64,000 bases of DNA from Luteibacter sp. 9135. Its GTDB lineage: Bacteria; Pseudomonadota; Gammaproteobacteria; Xanthomonadales; Rhodanobacteraceae. The notes below the pieces were generated by a model. The model saw nothing but the letters and a program-made list of their open reading frames with translations, made no database searches and was not told where the DNA came from. The position numbers were made by a program, and so were the translations under genes. This document shows, piece after piece, positions 1 to 8,687 of this stretch. The DNA lies in contig NZ_JQNB01000001.1 of NCBI RefSeq assembly GCF_000745005.1, forward strand, positions 4,147,501 to 4,211,500, given 5' to 3'. Position 1 is the stretch's first letter, and every line of letters begins with the position of its first letter.

Positions 1-2
1 GG

Positions 3-173
3 TGCCAGGCGTTCGACGTCATCCACGAGAAAGTGCTCTACGGCAAGCGCTACCTGGGCGTGGTGCGCAGCACTTTCCTGATCGATCCCCACGGCAAGGT
101 CGCCGCCGAGTGGCGCGGGGTGAAGGTCCCCGGCCATGCGCAGGCCGTGCTAGAGCGTGTTCCCACCGCGTGA
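3..173 (+). CDS. bcp: Peroxiredoxin Bcp, C-terminal part (5' end outside window)
   Basis: The last 56 residues of a thioredoxin-dependent thiol peroxidase of the Bcp/PrxQ type, which reduces hydrogen and organic peroxides in the cytoplasm. The segment reads EKVLYGKRYLGVVRSTFLID and then WRGVKVPGHAQAVLE. This matches the conserved Bcp C-terminus (K-x-x-YG...G-x-x-RSTF-x-ID, then VPGH before the last helix). The peroxidatic cysteine lies upstream of the window, so activity cannot be judged. It ends 82 bp before phoH on the same strand. Confidence 0.85.
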   Translation, partial: CQAFDVIHEKVLYGKRYLGVVRSTFLIDPHGKVAAEWRGVKVPGHAQAVLERVPTA

Positions 174-255
174 CGGATTCCGCGTCATGCGGCTCCCACC
201 CCCGGCCGTCGCCGTGCGGCCGGTCTTCGCAACCTCCACATGAGGTGACTTCCGT

Positions 256-1644
256 ATGACCGGAAGCAAGCGCATCTACGCCCTCGACACCAACGTGCTG
301 TTGCACGATCCGACCTCGCTGTTCCGCTTCGAGGAACACGACGTCTTCATACCGATGACGGTGCTGGAGGAACTGGACGAAAAGAAGAAAGGCGGCTCCG
401 AGGTCTCGCGCAACGGCCGGCAGGTCAGCCGGTTCATCAACGAGCTGATCGAGCGCGGTGGCGGCGAAGGCATCCGCGGCGGCATCGAGTTGACCAACCC
501 GCAGGGCGTCAAGCTGAAACGCGGCGCGGTGGGCAGGCTGTTCTTCCAGCAGCGTGCCGGCCACGGCAACGGCAAGGCGGACAACCAGATCCTGGCGGCG
601 GTGATCGACCTGCGCGACCAGTACCCCGACCGACAGGTCATCCTGGTCAGCAAGGACATCAACCTCCGGATCAAGGCGTCGATCTACGGCATCGATGCGG
701 AAGACTACGAGAACGACCGCGCGCTGGACGATTTCGCCCTGCTGTTCACCGGCTCCGATGCACTTCCCGAGGATTTCTGGAGCCGGCATCCGGAACTGCG
801 CTCGTGGAACGAGCGGGGCCGCACGTTCTACGAGGTGAGCGTACGCGAGGACGAGCCCTGGTACGCCAACGAATGCCTCTACATGCCGGGCGAGAACGAT
901 GTCGAGCTGCGCGTGCTCGAGATCACCGGCGACGAGGAGGATCGCAAGGCCAAGCTGGTGCTACTGGACGACCACACCCACGCCGCGCACGGCGTGTGGG
1001 GCATCGCGGCACGCAACCGCGAGCAGAACTTCGCGCTCAACCTGCTGATGGACCCGGACGTCGACTTCGTCACGCTGCTGGGCACCGCCGGCACGGGCAA
1101 GACGTTGCTTGCGCTTGCCGCCGGCCTGGCCCAGGTGATGGACCAGCAGCGTTACCGCGAGATCATCATGACCCGCGCCACGGTATCGGTCGGCGAGGAC
1201 ATCGGTTTCCTGCCCGGCACGGAAGAAGAAAAGATGACGCCGTGGATGGGCGCGCTCACCGACAACCTCGAAGTGCTCGCCAATCCCGAGGAAGGCGGCT
1301 CGTGGGGACGCCAGGCCACCAACGACCTGCTGGCCTCCCGCGTGAAGATCCGCTCGCTCAACTTCATGCGCGGCCGTACCTTCCTCAGCCGCTACCTCAT
1401 CATCGACGAGGCGCAGAACCTCACGCCGAAGCAGATGAAGACGCTGATCACCCGTGCCGGCCCCGGCACCAAGATCGTCTGCCTGGGCAACGTGGAGCAG
1501 ATCGACACGCCCTACCTCACCGAAACCACCTCCGGCCTCACCTACGCCGTGGACCGTTTCAAGATGTGGGCCCATTCCGGGCACATCACCCTGAAACGCG
1601 GCGAGCGCTCCAGACTCGCCGACTTCGCCTCCGAGGCTTTATAG
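256..1644 (+). CDS. phoH: PhoH family PIN-domain/ATPase protein
   Basis: A 462-aa protein of the two-domain PhoH2 type. An N-terminal PIN-like nuclease domain (about residues 5-140) opens with the acidic motif [13 protein letters not shown]-terminal PhoH P-loop ATPase follows (about 240-460), with Walker A GTAGTGKT at 276-283 and Walker B LIIDEAQN near 381. Members are proposed RNA nucleases/helicases linked to toxin-antitoxin biology and phosphate stress, but the physiological substrate in this group is not settled. The ATG at 256 follows a short purine-rich stretch (CACATGAGGTG), and the length is usual for the family. A GTAG-type REP follows the stop codon. Confidence 0.93.
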   Translation: MTGSKRIYALDTNVLLHDPTSLFRFEEHDVFIPMTVLEELDEKKKGGSEVSRNGRQVSRFINELIERGGGEGIRGGIELTNPQGVKLKRGAVGRLFFQQRAGHGNGKADNQILAAVIDLRDQYPDRQVILVSKDINLRIKASIYGIDAEDYENDRALDDFALLFTGSDALPEDFWSRHPELRSWNERGRTFYEVSVREDEPWYANECLYMPGENDVELRVLEITGDEEDRKAKLVLLDDHTHAAHGVWGIAARNREQNFALNLLMDPDVDFVTLLGTAGTGKTLLALAAGLAQVMDQQRYREIIMTRATVSVGEDIGFLPGTEEEKMTPWMGALTDNLEVLANPEEGGSWGRQATNDLLASRVKIRSLNFMRGRTFLSRYLIIDEAQNLTPKQMKTLITRAGPGTKIVCLGNVEQIDTPYLTETTSGLTYAVDRFKMWAHSGHITLKRGERSRLADFASEAL

Positions 1645-1661
1645 GGAACTCATAAGGAAAT

Positions 1662-1684
1662 GTAGGAGCGAGCCTGCTCGCGAA
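1662..1684 (+). repeat. GTAG-type REP sequence
   Basis: A REP-like palindrome begins GTAGGAGCGAGCCTGCTCGC, about 18 bp after the phoH stop codon. The core GAGCGAGCCTGCTCGC can fold into a short hairpin. It has the same GTAGGAGC head as the copies near 17044, 17150, 23801 and 62513. The position just after a stop codon is typical of REPs mobilised by RAYT (TnpA_REP) transposases; no RAYT gene is in the window. Confidence 0.7.
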
Positions 1685-1778
1685 GCAACCTGGCCCCGGT
1701 CCCTCCAAGACCGGGCCGGGCACCTCCCTATGGAAACCGCTTCCGGATACGTTCCCCAGCCCGGCTATCATCAGCCCC

Positions 1779-2564
1779 ATGCCCCCCCGCCCCACCGTCC
1801 GCCCCAACACCCTCACCATCGCCGGCTCCGATGCCGGCGGCGGCGCCGGCCTCCAGGCCGACCTGAAAACCTTCCACGCGCGCGGCACGCACGGGCTCAC
1901 CGCGGTCACCGCCGTCACCTCGCAGAACACGCGCGGCGTCACCGCCGTGCACACGGTGCCCGTGGCCCATGTGCGCAGCCAGCTGGATGCACTGTTCGAC
2001 GACTTCCCCATCGCCGCGGTCAAGACCGGCATGCTCGGTAGCGCCGCGATCACCCGACTCGTGGCGACGCAAATGCAGCGCCGGCAACCTGCGTGGCTGG
2101 TGGTCGATCCGGTGATGCGAGCTACCAGCGGACGGCACCTGCTGGACGAGGACGCGCTGGAGGCACTGGTCACCTGCCTTGTCCCGCTGGCCGACGTGCT
2201 CACGCCGAACCTTCCCGAAGCCGAGGTGCTGCTCGGCAGGCCGCTCGGGCGCGACCTGGACGCCGCCGGTGCCGACCTGCTCGCCCTGGGCGCCCGTGGC
2301 GTGCTGCTCAAGGGTGGCCACGGCAAAGGGCGGGAACTGGTCGATCGCTACTACGACGCCCGTGGCGTCATCGAACTGCGCCACCCGCACCTGCCGATCG
2401 AAGGCCACGGCAGCGGCTGTACCCTGGCCGCCGCCGTCACGGCCGCACTGGCCCGGGGCAAATCGCCGCGCACCGCCGTCCGTGAGGCCATCGCATGGAC
2501 GAACGGGGCGTTCCGGCGCGCCTGGAAACCCGCAAACGGCGAGGTCCACGTGCTCGGCCATTGA
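1779..2564 (+). CDS. thiD: Hydroxymethylpyrimidine/phosphomethylpyrimidine kinase
   Basis: A 261-aa ribokinase-fold kinase that phosphorylates HMP and HMP-phosphate to HMP-diphosphate for thiamine synthesis in the cytoplasm. The N-terminal signature [19 protein letters not shown] is diagnostic of ThiD, and the anion-hole/catalytic segment [11 protein letters not shown] begins near residue 207. The length fits the family (about 260-270). The gene stands alone here, with no other thi genes and an unrelated membrane hydroxylase downstream. A start at 1779 places the signature near residue 12, as expected. Confidence 0.93.
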   Translation: MPPRPTVRPNTLTIAGSDAGGGAGLQADLKTFHARGTHGLTAVTAVTSQNTRGVTAVHTVPVAHVRSQLDALFDDFPIAAVKTGMLGSAAITRLVATQMQRRQPAWLVVDPVMRATSGRHLLDEDALEALVTCLVPLADVLTPNLPEAEVLLGRPLGRDLDAAGADLLALGARGVLLKGGHGKGRELVDRYYDARGVIELRHPHLPIEGHGSGCTLAAAVTAALARGKSPRTAVREAIAWTNGAFRRAWKPANGEVHVLGH

Positions 2565-2640
2565 CGGGGGAGTATCCTAGACGCGTTGATACGGGCCGCC
2601 TCGGCCGCATGTATCGCTCGTCCACGTCGAGTCGCCACAC

Positions 2641-3591
2641 ATGAATTTCCTCGGACCCCGCTTCATCGTCCTGTATGTCCTGATCCTGTTCACCCTGTGC
2701 GTGCTGCGGGTGCACCTGCGCGGTCGTTCGCGCCTGCGCTTCGATCGCCAGCTGGTCGATCACTCCGCCATCTTCGCCCCGTACAACCTGCTGATGTACG
2801 CGTTCTCCGCTGTGCCGGCCCGCCCCATCCTGGACCGCAGCGGCTTCCCGCAGCTCGATCTGTTGCAGACCAACTGGCAGGCGATCCGCGCCGAAGCGAT
2901 GCATCTGTTCGACGAGGGCTTCATCCGCTCCGCGGAGAAACACAACGACGCCTCGTTCAACTCCTTCTTCAAGCAAGGCTGGAAGCGCTTCTACCTCAAG
3001 TGGTACGGCGAGCCGCTGACCTCCGCTGAAACGCTTTGCCCCGAAACGGTGAAGCTGCTCAACGCGATCCCCAGCGTCAAGGCCGCGATGTTCGCCCTGC
3101 TCCCACCCGGCAGCAAGCTCAACCCGCATCGCGACCCCTTCGCCGGCTCGCTGCGCTATCACCTCGGCCTGATCACGCCCAACTCCGACGAGTGCCGCAT
3201 CTTCGTCGACGGCGAGATGCACGCCTGGCGCGACGGCAAGGATGTCGTCTTCGACGAAACCTACGTGCACTGGGCGGAAAACCGCACCGACCAGACCCGC
3301 GTCATCCTGTTCGCCGATGTCGAGCGCCCCCTGAAGAGCGGCGTGATGACGGCGATCAACAAGCGCGTCGGCGCATTCATGGGCTCCATCACCGCCTCGC
3401 CCAACAGCGACGACGGCAACGAACAGGTCGGCTTCGTCAACCGTATGTTCGCCCTCAACAAGCGCGGCCGCGAGCGCACCCGCCGCTTCAAGAAAGCCAA
3501 CCCGAAGCTGTTCCGGCTGGTCAAGTACGTCGGCATCGTGTTGGCAATCTGGCTGATCTTCCTGGCGCCCTACCCGTTCTATCGCGGCTGA
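2641..3591 (+). CDS. lpxO: LpxO-like lipid A hydroxylase (aspartyl/asparaginyl beta-hydroxylase family)
   Basis: A 316-aa member of the Fe(II)/2-oxoglutarate-dependent aspartyl/asparaginyl hydroxylase family. Metal ligands are visible as HRD (163-165) and a distal His in YVHWAEN (H210), followed by the 2OG-binding Arg in QTRVILF. Hydrophobic segments at residues 4-22 and 294-312 suggest anchoring to the inner membrane. This architecture matches LpxO, which 2-hydroxylates lipid A secondary acyl chains and alters resistance to antimicrobial peptides. The substrate is inferred from the family; other membrane members could act on ornithine lipids. The gene is probably monocistronic. Confidence 0.8.
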   Translation: MNFLGPRFIVLYVLILFTLCVLRVHLRGRSRLRFDRQLVDHSAIFAPYNLLMYAFSAVPARPILDRSGFPQLDLLQTNWQAIRAEAMHLFDEGFIRSAEKHNDASFNSFFKQGWKRFYLKWYGEPLTSAETLCPETVKLLNAIPSVKAAMFALLPPGSKLNPHRDPFAGSLRYHLGLITPNSDECRIFVDGEMHAWRDGKDVVFDETYVHWAENRTDQTRVILFADVERPLKSGVMTAINKRVGAFMGSITASPNSDDGNEQVGFVNRMFALNKRGRERTRRFKKANPKLFRLVKYVGIVLAIWLIFLAPYPFYRG

Positions 3592-3615
3592 TCCGTCGCT
3601 GACGGCGGACCCTCT

Positions 3616-3888
3616 TTGACATCGCACCACATCGGCGACGGCCGCCGCCTCCCCGAACAATCCATCTGGGTCCGCCGTGTCGGCTCGCGCGATCGCCAGG
3701 CCCAGCCGTGGTACGTCCACGACGGCCTGGAGTTCGCCCTCAAGGTCATCACCGGCCGCGCCTTCGGCCCACAGAACGGCCACCTGCTACCTAGCCAGCG
3801 CGCACGGAATACAAGGAAGTGGCAAGCATGGTGCGTCGAACGCTATCCGGCGCAGGCAGATGCGTGCCACGGTAAAACGGACATGTAG
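3616..3888 (+). CDS. Unrecognised 90-aa ORF, possibly a 3'-decayed gene
   Basis: A TTG-started frame 24 bp after lpxO. Its first roughly 55 codons have the G/C-rich third positions of local genes and encode a plausible globular segment (SIWVRRVGSRDRQAQPWYVH, then DGLEFALKVITGRAFG). After about codon 58 the bias vanishes and the frame runs into repeat-rich DNA. This looks like the 5' part of a gene whose 3' part was lost or overwritten. I do not recognise the family. It could also be chance coding in GC-rich sequence. Confidence 0.35.
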   Translation: MTSHHIGDGRRLPEQSIWVRRVGSRDRQAQPWYVHDGLEFALKVITGRAFGPQNGHLLPSQRARNTRKWQAWCVERYPAQADACHGKTDM

Positions 3889-3984
3889 CACGAGGTACGT
3901 GCAAGGTGCTGGAGCAGCCGCAAGCACCAACCCGCCCAGCGCCCAGCGACCTGCACTCGCCCACACACAACCTCAGTCGGTGGA

Positions 3985-4223
3985 AGAGCCGGCGGGTGCC
4001 ACCCTCGTGGCCGGTAGCCGCAGGCGAGGGATTCGCACAGATAAGGCCCGAAGGGGGCCGGCCAGGACGGCCGGCCGTTCTCGCGAGACAGGGACGTCGA
4101 GTCGAGAACCCCTGTGCGAAGCCCGACCCGGGCCCGAAGGGCAATAGATATACGGCCGCGGTAGCGGCCTTTCCCTAGCGGGTCGCCGCAGGCGTGGCCG
4201 CGAGGGTGGCACCCGCCGGCTCT
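3985..4223. repeat. Long composite palindrome with perfect 23-bp arms
   Basis: The gap between 3889 and 4341 holds no convincing gene but is highly structured. A perfect 23-bp inverted repeat (3985-4007 against 4201-4223; outer core AGAGCCGGCGGGTGCCACC) encloses 193 bp. Inside are a nested inverted pair TTCGCACAG (about 4031-4039) / CTGTGCGAA (4112-4120) and a smaller palindrome GGCCGCGGTAGCGGCC (4154-4169). The block could fold into a branched cruciform or RNA. No ORF or terminal duplication marks it as an insertion sequence. A mobile extragenic palindrome or MITE is most likely. Confidence 0.7.
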
Positions 4224-4292
4224 TGCTCCACAGCCCAAGGCTCAACGCGACGGGACGCCGAAGGCGAGCCCTACCCATCCGAAAAAAAAGCC

Positions 4293-4325
4293 AAAAAAAA
4301 CCTCGCGAATTCTCGCGAGGTTTTT
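4293..4325 (-). terminator. Bidirectional intrinsic terminator, 3' of icd
   Basis: A perfect 8-bp stem CCTCGCGA / TCGCGAGG with loop ATTC is flanked by eight A residues on one side and TTTTT on the other. It can therefore terminate transcription from both directions. It lies 16 bp beyond the icd stop codon on the minus strand. Confidence 0.85.
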
Positions 4326-4341
4326 CAACAACGAACGAACC

Positions 4342-5364
4342 TTACGCCGTAGCGCGAATACGCTCGACGATCGCATCGCCAAAGGTATCCGTCGTACCCG
4401 TACCACCGACATCCGGCGTCGTGCGATCACGGGCATCCATCACATCGCGGATGGCACTGCGCAGACGCGTGGCCTTCGCGACCATGTCCAGGTGATCCAG
4501 CATGTCCGCCGCGGCAAGCAGCAACGCACACGGGTTGGCCTTCTTCTGGCCCGCGATGTCCGGTGCCGAACCGTGAACCGCCTCGAAGATGGCCGCGTCC
4601 TTGCCGATGTTCGCGCCCGGCGCGAGGCCCAGGCCACCGACCAGACCGGCGCACAGATCCGACAGGATGTCGCCGAAGAGGTTGGTGGTGACGATCACGT
4701 CGAACTGGTACGGGTTCATCACCAGCTGCATGCAGGCGTTGTCCACGATCATCTCGTTGAACTCGATGTCCGTGTAATCCTTGGCCACTTCACGCGCCAC
4801 CGTCAGGAACAGGCCCGACGAGGTCTTCATGATGTTGGCCTTGTGCACCGCCGTGACCTTCTTGCGGCCCTTCTGGCGAGCCATCTCGAACGCATAGCGG
4901 CAGATGCGCTGCATGCCCGGACGGGTGTTGCGGATCATCGACACGGCCACTTCGTTGTCGCCTTCGCCCGTCTGCGTCTGGCCTTCGGCGAGGTACGCGC
5001 CTTCGGTGTTCTCGCGCACGGTGATGATGTCGATGTTTTCGAAGCGCGCCTTGGTGCCCGGGAAGCTGATCGCCGGACGCACGTTGGAGTACAGGTCGAA
5101 CTTGCGACGCAGGGTCACGTTGATCGAGGTGAAGCCGCCGCCGATCGGGGTGGTCAGCGGACCCTTCAGGGCGACCTTGTGCTTGGCGATGGTGTCGATC
5201 GTGGCCTGCGGCAGCAGGTCGCCGTGCTTTTCGAGCGCGACCACGCCGGCGTCCACATACTCGTAGGACAGGCCACAGTCGAGGGCGTCGAGGACACGGA
5301 TGGTCGCGTCCATGATCTCGGGGCCGATGCCGTCGCCGGGAATCACGGCAATCGTCTTGCTCAT
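4342..5364 (-). CDS. icd: Isocitrate dehydrogenase, NAD-type
   Basis: A 340-aa isocitrate/isopropylmalate dehydrogenase-family enzyme of the TCA cycle. It starts [20 protein letters not shown] and carries the NAD-IDH substrate-binding run with [19 protein letters not shown], the catalytic [11 protein letters not shown], and the cofactor region [18 protein letters not shown]. Length and motifs match the short homo-oligomeric NAD-dependent IDH of xanthomonads rather than the roughly 415-aa NADP enzyme of enterics. The ATG at 5364 is chosen because an AGGAGT ribosome site precedes it and it opens directly on the Rossmann strand; upstream in-frame codons add only an unconserved leader. Confidence 0.9.
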   Translation of the reverse strand: MSKTIAVIPGDGIGPEIMDATIRVLDALDCGLSYEYVDAGVVALEKHGDLLPQATIDTIAKHKVALKGPLTTPIGGGFTSINVTLRRKFDLYSNVRPAISFPGTKARFENIDIITVRENTEGAYLAEGQTQTGEGDNEVAVSMIRNTRPGMQRICRYAFEMARQKGRKKVTAVHKANIMKTSSGLFLTVAREVAKDYTDIEFNEMIVDNACMQLVMNPYQFDVIVTTNLFGDILSDLCAGLVGGLGLAPGANIGKDAAIFEAVHGSAPDIAGQKKANPCALLLAAADMLDHLDMVAKATRLRSAIRDVMDARDRTTPDVGGTGTTDTFGDAIVERIRATA

Positions 5365-5493
5365 GGGAGTACTCCTGAAGGTGTGTCGCATGACGCGTGC
5401 CGAAGCGCACGCGTGGGGAGAAAAATCGTCCAATTATCGGCGATCCTGCCCTCTTCCTTCAAGGATGGCGCCCCGGCAGGGCGCCATGGTCGA

Positions 5494-5883
5494 TCAGGCG
5501 GCGGGATGGTCCGCGCAGGCGGCCGCATCCGTGGCCGGTTCGCCCTCGAGCGAGTCGAGGAAATCCACGGCGCGACGCAGGTGGGGAATGACGATCGAGC
5601 CGCCCACCACAAGGCCCACGCTGAACACCTCGAAGAACTCGTCGCGGTTCACCCCCGCCTCCTTGCACTGGGCCACGTGGTAGCTGATGCAATCGTCGCA
5701 GCGCAGCACCATGGAGGCGACCAGGCCAAGCATTTCCTTGGTCTTGACGTCCAGCGCGCCTGCCCGGTAGGTCTGGGTGTCCAGGGCGAAAAAGCGGCGC
5801 ACCACCTGGTTGTCCTCGCCAAGGATGCGCTCGTTCATCCGCTGGCGGAACGCGGTGAATTCCTCGACGCGCTTATCGGCCAT
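5494..5883 (-). CDS. Carboxymuconolactone decarboxylase family protein (AhpD-like)
   Basis: A 129-aa helical protein of the CMD/AhpD superfamily. The redox motif RCDDCISYH (C62, C65, H69) is intact, so a thiol-dependent peroxidase or disulfide reductase role is more likely than aromatic-ring decarboxylation. Its ATG overlaps the grxC stop by one base (TGATG), so the two are translationally coupled; a glutaredoxin partner would supply electrons. The C-terminus is a short acidic/Ala-rich tail. The natural substrate is unknown. Confidence 0.8.
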   Translation of the reverse strand: MADKRVEEFTAFRQRMNERILGEDNQVVRRFFALDTQTYRAGALDVKTKEMLGLVASMVLRCDDCISYHVAQCKEAGVNRDEFFEVFSVGLVVGGSIVIPHLRRAVDFLDSLEGEPATDAAACADHPAA

Positions 5884-6152
5884 CAGTGCGCCGCCCCGAG
5901 GATCTCGGCCAGCCGGCCGCTGCGGTCGGCCGCGGCCAGGTCGTCGAACCCGCCCACATGGGTGCCGTTGATGAAGATCTGCGGCACCGTGCGGCGGCCG
6001 CCGCTCTTCTCCAGCATGAGGTCGCGCTGGGCCGGGTCCGTGTCGATGCGCACCTCGTTCCAGACCAGGCCCTTGGCCTTGAGGAGATTCTTGGCGGCCA
6101 CGCAGTAGGGGCACACCGCGGTGGAATAGATGGTGATGTCGGGGGTGGACAC
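5883..6152 (-). CDS. grxC: Glutaredoxin 3
   Basis: An 89-aa class I glutaredoxin with the dithiol active site CPYC (C14, C17), the TVPQIFING segment with its cis-Pro, and the GGFDDL glutathione-binding turn. It uses glutathione to reduce protein disulfides in the cytoplasm. A GTG start at 6152 is chosen because it yields the family length (about 85 aa) and has GGAG about 10 bp upstream; longer in-frame extensions cross into the divergent M48 gene. It is coupled to the CMD-family gene downstream. Confidence 0.88.
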   Translation of the reverse strand: MSTPDITIYSTAVCPYCVAAKNLLKAKGLVWNEVRIDTDPAQRDLMLEKSGGRRTVPQIFINGTHVGGFDDLAAADRSGRLAEILGAAH

Positions 6153-6255
6153 GGGAGGGGAACTCCAAGCCGGGATGAGGGTGAAAAATGGCGATCCGGC
6201 GGCTATTTTACAAGGCAATCGTTCGCCACCGGGTGATGGTATCGTCCTCCCACCT

Positions 6256-7908
6256 ATGCGTATCCCACGTCTTCGCCTGCCCCTGATCGTCGCCGCCGCG
6301 CTCGCCACGTTCGCCGCCGGTGCCCAGGACAACGTCCGCCTGCCCGACCTGGGCAGCTCGGCCAATGCGCTGATCAGCCCGCGGGAGGCCGACGAATACG
6401 GGGCGATGATGCTGCGCCAGATGCATGCACTCGACCTGACGCTGGACGATGCCCTGCTGGACCAGTACATCAACGACCTGGGCTATCGCCTGGTGGCGGC
6501 GAGCGACCGGCCCAAGGACCACTTCCAGTTCTTCATCGTCCGCGACCCCCAGATCAACGCCTTCGCCGCGCCCGGTGGCTACATCGGCGTCAATGCCGGC
6601 CTGATCAACATCACGCAGAACGAGAGCGAACTGGCCGGCGTCATGGCCCACGAGATCGGCCACATCACCCAGAACCACCTCTACCGCGCCTTCGAGGACT
6701 CCAAGAAGAACGCGCCGCTGATGGCCCTGGTGCTGCTGGGCGCCATCGCAGCGGGTGCCGGCGGCGGCATGGGCGATGCGGCACCGGCCGTACTGATGGG
6801 CGGCCAGGGCCTGCTGATGCAGCGGCAGATCAACTTCACCCGCAAGGACGAGGTGGAAGCCGACCGGGTGGGCATCCAGACCCTATCCCGTGCCGGCTAC
6901 GATCCCGAGGCCATGGGCGACTTCTTCGGCCGCATGCAGGACACGCTGCGCGTGGGCCAGGGCGAAGAAGCCCTGCCCGCACTCTTGCAGACCCATCCGG
7001 TCACCCTGGCGCGCATCAGCGAGGCCAAGGCGCGCGCCCGCACCCTGGAGGAGGCCCAGGCCAACCGGCCGCGCCAGCCGACGCTGGACAAGGCCACCTG
7101 GGAAAAGAGCACGGCGCCCGTACTCTTCGTGAAAGACCCGACCACGCTGATCTCGCCCTCGGGCAAGGTGGCCCGGGACGGCGTCGACGACACCTACGCG
7201 CTGATGCGCGAGCGCGTGCGCGTGCTCTCGGGCGATGCACGCCAGCTGGCGCCGTATTACGCGACCAACCTGAAGCGGAAGGATTTCGACACCGCGGCCA
7301 ACCGCTACGGCTACGCCCTCTGCCTGCTGCGTATCGGCCAGGGCGCGCAGGCCGCCGCCGAGTTGCAGCCCTTGCTGGCCAAAGCGCCATCCAGCGTCGT
7401 GCTGCGCCTGGGCCTGGCCGACGCCTACGAGAACGCGGGCCGCCACGGCGACGCCATGGCGATCTACAAGGCCCTGCACGACAACTCGCCGCGTAACCGC
7501 GCGGTGGCCCTGGGTTACGCCCGTGCCCTCACCGGCACCGGACGGGTCGAGGACGCCCGCATCGCCACCGCCATGCTCCGGCCGATGCTGGACGACAGCG
7601 AGGACCCGGACATCTACCGCACCTTCGCACGGGCCAGCGAGCTGTCAGGCGACGGCGTCCGGGCCGCGGAAGCGTATGCCGACAGCGCCTACCTCTCCGG
7701 CCGGCCGTTCGACGCCATGGAGCAGCTGAAACGGCTGCTGGGTCGCAACGACCTGGATTATTACCAGCGATCGCGCGTCCAGGCGCGCATCGCGGACCTC
7801 ACCCCGCTGCTGCTGGAGCTGCGCAAACGGCGCATTACAACAGACGACAACCCCGACGGCCGTAGCCAGTGGGCCGGGTCTCGTACCTTGCTGAGAAACG
7901 GAATGTGA
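6256..7908 (+). CDS. bepA: BepA-like periplasmic M48 metalloprotease with TPR repeats
   Basis: A 550-aa secreted protein. A signal peptide (about 1-22, ending AAGAQ) precedes an M48 zinc protease domain with HEIGH at 132-136 and the third ligand Glu in DEVEADRVG near residue 200. The C-terminal half is a series of TPR-like helices. This is the architecture of BepA/YfgC, which assists LptD and BAM assembly and degrades stalled outer-membrane proteins. ATG 6256 is chosen because it opens on the signal peptide. It is divergent from grxC, and the next gene is phoB. Confidence 0.9.
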   Translation: MRIPRLRLPLIVAAALATFAAGAQDNVRLPDLGSSANALISPREADEYGAMMLRQMHALDLTLDDALLDQYINDLGYRLVAASDRPKDHFQFFIVRDPQINAFAAPGGYIGVNAGLINITQNESELAGVMAHEIGHITQNHLYRAFEDSKKNAPLMALVLLGAIAAGAGGGMGDAAPAVLMGGQGLLMQRQINFTRKDEVEADRVGIQTLSRAGYDPEAMGDFFGRMQDTLRVGQGEEALPALLQTHPVTLARISEAKARARTLEEAQANRPRQPTLDKATWEKSTAPVLFVKDPTTLISPSGKVARDGVDDTYALMRERVRVLSGDARQLAPYYATNLKRKDFDTAANRYGYALCLLRIGQGAQAAAELQPLLAKAPSSVVLRLGLADAYENAGRHGDAMAIYKALHDNSPRNRAVALGYARALTGTGRVEDARIATAMLRPMLDDSEDPDIYRTFARASELSGDGVRAAEAYADSAYLSGRPFDAMEQLKRLLGRNDLDYYQRSRVQARIADLTPLLLELRKRRITTDDNPDGRSQWAGSRTLLRNGM

Positions 7909-7911
7909 CCG

Positions 7912-7929
7912 TTGTCATTCCCGTGTAAC
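7912..7929 (+). promoter_or_regulatory. Candidate Pho box upstream of phoB
   Basis: Between the bepA stop and the phoB start lies TTGTCATTCCCGTGTAAC. It contains two TGTCA/TGTAA half-sites with the 11-bp period expected for PhoB dimers (consensus CTGTCAT-n4-CTGTCAT). The second half-site is imperfect. Autoregulation of phoB is general, which supports the assignment; the match itself is only moderate. Confidence 0.35.
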
Positions 7930-7976
7930 ACTGCAAGGCTGCAATATGACGGTCACAGCCACCGAGCGGCCCACGC

Positions 7977-8666
7977 GTGCATAAGCGCATTCTCATCGTA
8001 GAAGACGAAGCTTCGATCCGCGACATGGTCGCGTTCGCACTTCGCAAGGCGGGTATGGACGCGGCTCACGCCGCGGACGCCCGCGCCGCACAGATGGCCA
8101 TTTCCGAGCGGGTTCCGGACCTGATCCTGCTCGACTGGATGCTGCCCGGCACCAGCGGACTGGAACTGGCCCGGCGCCTGCGACGGGAAGAACTGTCACG
8201 GGAAATCCCGATCATCATGCTCACCGCCCGCGGCGAGGAGATGGATCGGGTCAACGGCCTGGAAGCCGGGGTGGACGACTACGTCATCAAGCCCTTCTCC
8301 ACCCGTGAACTCATCGCCCGCATCAAGGCGGTCCTGCGCCGCAGCCAGGGCGACGACGGCTCAGGCGTGGTCGAGCTGGGCGGCCTGCGCATCGACGGAC
8401 CCGCCCACCGCGTGTTCGCCGGCGAGGAGGCCGTGCCCATCGGCCCGACCGAGTACCGGCTGCTGTTCTTCTTCATGACGCATCCGGAGCGGGTCTACTC
8501 CCGCGCCCAGTTGCTGGACCATGTCTGGGGTGGCAGCGTCTACGTCGAGGAACGCACCGTGGATGTGCATATCCGGCGCCTGCGCAAGACGCTGGAGCCG
8601 TGGAAACTCGACGACATGGTGCAAACGGTGCGCGGCGCCGGCTATCGCTTCTCCGCCAGCACCTAG
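7977..8666 (+). CDS. phoB: Phosphate regulon response regulator PhoB
   Basis: A 229-aa OmpR/PhoB-type regulator. The receiver domain (1-120) carries ILIVEDE, the phospho-acceptor Asp in [10 protein letters not shown] (near 53) and the conserved Lys in DYVIKPFS. The winged-helix DNA-binding domain (about 130-228) includes [12 protein letters not shown] and [14 protein letters not shown]. The Asp-Trp-Met-Leu-Pro-Gly active-site run is characteristic of PhoB orthologues. It has a GTG start and phoR follows 21 bp later. It controls high-affinity phosphate acquisition, probably including the ppk-ppx genes downstream. Confidence 0.92.
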   Translation: MHKRILIVEDEASIRDMVAFALRKAGMDAAHAADARAAQMAISERVPDLILLDWMLPGTSGLELARRLRREELSREIPIIMLTARGEEMDRVNGLEAGVDDYVIKPFSTRELIARIKAVLRRSQGDDGSGVVELGGLRIDGPAHRVFAGEEAVPIGPTEYRLLFFFMTHPERVYSRAQLLDHVWGGSVYVEERTVDVHIRRLRKTLEPWKLDDMVQTVRGAGYRFSAST

Positions 8667-8687
8667 GTTTGCGCGGGCGGGCACGCT

